From Kuschelorhynchus macadamiae (taxonomy: Eukaryota; Arthropoda; Insecta; Coleoptera; Curculionidae), in contig JAUTXW010001311.1 in the NCBI GenBank assembly GCA_030620095.1, forward strand, positions 186,001 to 250,000: 64,000 nucleotides of DNA, given 5' to 3'. Position 1 is the first letter of the stretch. Each line of letters starts with the position of its first letter. Below the pieces are notes generated by a model. It was not told where the DNA came from. It made no database searches and was given only the letters and a program-made list of their open reading frames with translations. This document shows, piece by piece, positions 60,094-64,000 of this stretch. The position numbers and the translations under genes were made by a program.

Positions 60094-60488
60094 TATACTG
60101 TGACTATGTACTGAACAAAATTAGGTCACACTTCACTATTTCGAACAAATGAAAGCAAAATCATAACGAGGAAAGTTCCGGGTAAAAGAATTTTATAGAT
60201 TTTTTTCTTATTATTAAGTGTCTTAAAATAACAATTGTATGTTTTATGTTGCAACAAGATTTTCAGAGATGCCTCATACGCCACTTTTTACTATATCCTA
60301 CTTATCCGCTGCAGTAAGAGTGGCACATTTCAGTATGCCTTTGAATTGTATAAGAAATGTTTCTCCGTGTTATGTAATAGCAGAAGTTCCGGTAAGTTTA
60401 ATACGTTAAATGTAAACAATAGTGACATATTTCGGATTATGCCAATAGAGACTATATGTTTTGCTTCCATTTTTTAGATGTGCCAGTG
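60094..60488. other. Fragment of the modular repeat end and AT-rich spacer
   Basis: 'ataacgaggaaagttccggg' at 60156-60175 is the terminal phrase of the modular family. No gene. Confidence 0.5.
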
Positions 60489-60656
60489 TAGAATATGCAC
60501 TCTCTTTTATTTTTCTTAGTTGTGTCAATATAAACGTTCAATTTTTATTATTTTCTTTAAGTTACACTTATATAGAATATGCACTTTCTTTTATTTTCCT
60601 TAGTTGTGTCAATATAAACGTTCAATTTTTATTATTTTCTTTAAGTTACACCTATA
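60489..60656 (+). repeat. 84-bp tandem repeat, two units
   Basis: Units start TAGAATATGCACT at 60489 and 60573 and are nearly identical. The frame across them simply repeats itself. Confidence 0.85.
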
Positions 60657-61000
60657 TTTTTGTGCAAATACAACTGTTTCAGTCAGTTAGGTGCACTCCA
60701 CAAATGTTATTGTTTAAATATAGTATCGAGACAATTGCTCTAAAAAATTACCTAATGTATATAATTTTAAGTAATATATAATTGTCAATAACTGTTAATA
60801 GATATTTTATTTTTCTTCTTTTTAGTTGTTTTAAGGTGATTGGCGATCTAGATTATTTTTAATAAAGACTTTTGCACGAATAGCTATCAATGCTGGGAAT
60901 TACATAATGTATTTTTTATTTCTATTTCTATTGGTTATTATATTCTAAAAATAAATCAAAAGTTACAATGAAAAGTGTCTAGTTTAAATAAAAGTCCAGT

Positions 61001-61381
61001 TTCAAATCCCGCAAAAGTGTTAGTGGTATTGTTTATAAGGCTGCAGTTTTTAAGTCTGAAGGTAAAAATTTAAAACTTTTACTTTGAACACAAAACAATA
61101 TTAACTATATTTTTACAGAAAATTTACCAAAACCAATCGACAGCGGATCAGAAAGTGTTTCTCAAATTGCCGATAATGTACCTGATGAAATCAAAGTAGA
61201 GGTATCATTGCCATCGAGGGATTTCTCTGATAATAAAGAACCCTATCCATCAGACGACTCGGTTCGAGATCGCGATTATTTGAGTGATGTTCGTTTATGT
61301 CAGCCAATGTGCCAAGTCATGAAAACGGTGATACTGTCGAAAACAGAGAAAAAAATAACAATAACGATGGGAGGAATGTGA
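61001..61381 (+). CDS. Possible two-exon fragment of an unknown gene
   Basis: First part (to 61061) reads SFKSRKSVSGIVYKAAVFKS and ends TCTGAAG|GTAAAA. Second part starts after TTTTTACAG at 61119 and reads ENLPKPIDSGSESVSQIADN, then SDDSVRDRDYLSDVRLCQPM to a stop at 61379-61381. Joining keeps frame. The acidic serine-rich style resembles N-terminal regions of insect nuclear or transposon-derived proteins. Family unknown; it may be a relic. Confidence 0.3.
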
Positions 61382-62099
61382 AAATATAATAATATACAGG
61401 GCATAAAAGCATAAAATTTGCATCAAGGATTTTTATTTACCATTTATACCGTTATTAAATAATACTAAAGAAGAATACCGCAGTTGAAAGAAGACCACAT
61501 TTTAAAGTTTTTACCATGTATAATGATTTATGCTAACTCATTAAAAATACAGGGCTTCAAATGTTCTTCTGATATTGCCGAAAAGTGACTATAAATCTTG
61601 AATGACTCTGTATAGACCCCATAAAACTTATATAGGGTGAATGGCCAAAAAGAGAGGAATCTGAAAATAAAACAATATACAAGGTGTTCCATTTAAAAAA
61701 AATGTAAGTTTGGTTTGTAGCAATTCTGTACAACTTTTGTATACCCTACATCTTCACTCAGTAATTTAGTTCTTCAAAACAAATTAATAAAATAATTCGA
61801 ACCATTTTGAAATCTTCAGGGTTTTATTTTTGCAAAACTCTGCTAGTATGCAATGTATTCAAACTGTTTAAAGTCTATGATGATAGGTGTATGTGAATGT
61901 ACAATATTTTTAAAACCAGAAAGATCAAAAGTTTTAAATTGCCGGGTCCTTCTAAACTGACGAACTTTTGCTAAAGGGTATCATTCCTGTAATGCTACAT
62001 AAAGTATTTATGTATGTAATCGTCTAGTTCCCGGTCTTTTTTTAAATCTTAAAGGGTTGAAAGTTTCCAAAAATAGACCAAATATATTTTTTATTTCGC
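61382..62099. other. No gene seen
   Basis: AT-rich with the transposon-end-like phrase 'acaaggtgttccatttaaaa' near 61679. Confidence 0.45.
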
Positions 62100-62132
62100 T
62101 ACGTTTCGGTAGATGTTTCCTACCATCATTAG
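62100..62132 (-). ncRNA. Hammerhead-like motif (minus strand)
   Basis: Minus strand CTAATGA, T, stem GGTAG/CTACC with a GAAACAT loop, GAAACGTA. Stem II is perfect; two core bases differ from consensus. Confidence 0.42.
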
Positions 62133-62149
62133 GCTAAAATGAAAAAATA

Positions 62150-62281
62150 TTTGTTTAGACGAAAAAATTAACGTATGTAGCACATGTAAAAAAATACTAG
62201 TAGAAGAAGAAAAAATAACTTTAACTAGTAATTTTTTTCTTTTTACATGTTTTACATTCATTATTTTTTTCGTCTAAACAA
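62150..62281. repeat. Coding palindrome, arms 52-58 bp
   Basis: Arms 62150-62201 and 62224-62281 are inverted copies. The left arm on the plus strand encodes CLDEKINVCSTCKK and the right arm on the minus strand CLDEKNNECKTCKKK, so one gene fragment is duplicated tail to tail. Confidence 0.75.
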
Positions 62282-62493
62282 ACTGTTAATATTTTGTAAG
62301 GAATCGGAACAGGACACAACTTGTGCTGGAGCAGTAGGCAGTAGGTAGTATAGATTGAGTTGAACCTATAGTTGCTGTTTATAAATTGAATTAAAAAATC
62401 ATCGCTAACATAACACTTACTTTGGAATTCTTCCCCTTCCTTAAAATGGTTTGCTACATCACAATCATCACAAGTTGATTCTATAATAGACAA
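62221..62493 (-). CDS. Unknown cysteine-rich 90-codon open frame
   Basis: Reads MSIIESTCDDCDVANHFKEG, then VSDDFLIQFINSNYRF, YCLLLQHKLCPVPIPYK and ends CLDEKNNECKTCKKKKITS. Two CxxC pairs (CDDC, CKTC) could bind zinc. A plausible acceptor (TCTATTATAG) precedes the STCDDC part, so it may be a 3' exon. Family not recognised. Confidence 0.3.
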   Translation of the reverse strand: MSIIESTCDDCDVANHFKEGEEFQSKCYVSDDFLIQFINSNYRFNSIYTTYCLLLQHKLCPVPIPYKILTVCLDEKNNECKTCKKKKITS

Positions 62494-62590
62494 TGCAACA
62501 AAACTGAACTGTCTCTATGTCGTAGCTCAACATCATTCAAAGCAGGTTTTCTGTCTGGAGAAGATACTTTAATTGTGTTAATATACTTTT

Positions 62591-64000
62591 CAGGGGCTGC
62601 AGTCCAAAGAAGCAAGGAAAGCAGTGCTTCCCCAAAAATAAATTACAAAACATCTTCTAAAATGTAATTTTTGAAATAGGAAACCATTAATTTAGTTTAT
62701 TTTAAAAATGCTAAAATATCATCTTAATTATCAAGCCCATAATAAATGCGGCCTTGACTCCGACCGGCCACAATAGAAAATCAATAGAATTATAGAACCT
62801 ATGCGGGCCGCTAGCTTCTCTGCAGCCAAGTCCTGTATGCTTGATTTTCTGTGAATCGAACCAGAGGTTATTGAATTTTCCTCCGGCTGTTTGCAATTTT
62901 TGGGTTTCAGTCGCGTGCTTCAAGTGGGGACGGAAGCTATCGTTGGAGTAGATTCTTTGTTTGAACGGCTATCCGTGTGTGGTGTGATACGTACGTTGCG
63001 TCGTGCATGGTGCGCTATGGAAGACAATAATACGGACGTGGATATGCAAATACCGTCAACTTCGGCTGTCGGTAATAACGGTGAAAATGTTGGAGAATTT
63101 AGTAAGAAGAGTGTGTGTGAATGTGTGGTGTGTTCAAATAATTTCCAAAGAAAGGGCAAAACCGCCTATGAAAAATTTAACCACAAAAATGAAAAACTCT
63201 ATTAGACATTTTTATCCGGAAAAACAATACGAACAATTTAAATGGCTAACAGACTGTGAAAATATAAGTAAATTATTTTGTTGGCCATGTTTACTTTTTG
63301 AAAATGAAAAAGGTCTCTGCAATAAAACTGGTTTTTCCGATTTAAACAATTTCTATAAGCTGTAAAAGGACACATTAAGACACATTAAAAGAAAAAGTCT
63401 TCGGCAAAACCAGAATTGAACACGCTCTTAATAAACAGTTAGAAATTAGTCACCGCCAACACAATGAACTAGTCGATAAAAATAGGCAAATCTTAAGAAG
63501 ACTTATCGATGTTGTTTGTTTTCTCGGACAGCATGAATTGGGATTTAGAGGTCATGACGAAACAAGGTTTTCTTCAAATAGAGGAAATTTTCAAGATGTA
63601 CTTAGTTTAACGGCTAAATATGATGATTGCTTAAAAAATTATTTAGAGCAGTCTAGCGTTTGTCGCGGAACGTCGAATCGAATCCAGAGTGATTTAATTT
63701 CCTCTATTGCAACCATTGTTCTAAGCAGAAGATTGGCGAGGCGCGGTTCATTCCTATTGTTCTGGACGAAACAACTAATACCACAAATTATCTATAGTAA
63801 TACGCTACGTTAAAACAGACGTACAAACGACAGTATTCAAGAGCGATTTTTAGGTTTTAAGAATGTGTCCGAAAATCGTACAGCAGATGCATTATATACC
63901 GTGGTTTATAACGTTACTAAAGAAATTAATGGAGAGAAAAAATTACTTGCTCAAAGCTAGGATGGAGCTGCGCAGTGATGGAGGGGCAATTAGGGGGTCT
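62591..64000 (+). mobile_element. hAT transposon of the same subfamily, cut by the window edge
   Basis: Left end CAGGGGCTGCAGTCCAAAGA, later AGTGCTTCCCC, parallels the start of the hAT at 17029. Eight bases before it (ATACTTTT) are the expected target duplication, but the right end is outside the window. Confidence 0.7.
63017..64000 (+). pseudogene. hAT transposase (TTF/ZMYM1-like), 5' part, frameshifted
   Basis: ATG at 63017 (MEDNNTDVDMQIPSTSA) up to 63205. A shift then gives IRHFYPEKQYEQFKWLTDCE, ISKLFCWPCLLFENEKGLCN (TTF-type finger). From ~63385 comes a third frame with LGQHELGFRGHDETRFSSNR and GNFQDVLSLTAKY. Near 63770 VLDETTNTT (first catalytic region) is in another frame, followed by QERFLGFKNVSENRTADALY and a stop before the DGAAVMEG block (second catalytic region). 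At least four lesions; C-terminal dimerisation block is beyond the edge. Confidence 0.8.

Overview
This is a nuclear, AT-rich (roughly two-thirds A+T), repeat-packed eukaryotic window. An insect is likely: the one host gene I can build is an insect gustatory receptor, and the transposons present (P, pogo, hAT, MULE-like, DD41-type Tc1/mariner, RTE and CR1-like LINEs, Penelope-like elements) fit a large insect genome. A beetle is my guess, not proven. I see no bacterial operons, rRNA, CRISPR or viral genes.

Layout. 1-1.7 kb: decayed Penelope-like element (RT plus GIY-YIG). 2.8-3.4 kb: first copy of a dispersed modular repeat. 3.9-5.4 kb: an ~0.6 kb direct duplication. 5.5-5.8 kb: second GIY-YIG remnant. 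5.8-7.9 kb and 16.8-23.5 kb: two inverted copies of one long repeat with transposase scraps. 10.3-11.9 kb and 30.2-30.9 kb: two copies of a composite repeat carrying long (TA)n tracts. 12.6-16.6 kb: complete but mutated P-type element with a THAP transposase and 8-bp target duplication. 17.0-20.2 kb: hAT element with 8-bp duplication, inserted in the right arm of the inverted pair. 25.4-30.1 kb: IS630/Tc1-like transposase split by a 3,128-bp pogo-type element whose 590-codon frame is almost intact. 30.9-33.3 and 35.9-38.7 kb: dispersed modular repeats; at 31.1-31.8 kb they hold three ~226-bp tandem units, each with a hammerhead-ribozyme-like core. 33.35-34.8 kb: truncated CR1-like LINE.

40.78-51.05 kb: a four-exon gustatory receptor gene (+ strand, 399 codons, intron phases 1, 2, 0). 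Intron 1 holds an IS630-like relic and intron 3 an RTE LINE. 51.2-55.5 kb: minus-strand RTE-like LINE split by a 2,965-bp MULE-like element. 55.7-57.3 kb: more modular repeats with inverted hammerhead-like units. 57.3-60.1 kb: DD41-type Tc1/mariner element with ~0.9-kb arms that include the start of its own transposase gene. 61.0-61.4 kb: possible host exons. 62.15-62.49 kb: small cysteine-rich ORF beside a coding palindrome. From 62.59 kb to the end: second hAT element of the same subfamily.

The genes do not form a pathway. The window is one chemoreceptor locus in a landscape of nested selfish DNA. The most unusual recurring theme is a hairpin ending in GAAACGTC, preceded by a CTGANGA-like core, found at about ten sites in several repeat families and resembling the hammerhead motifs known from Penelope-like elements.
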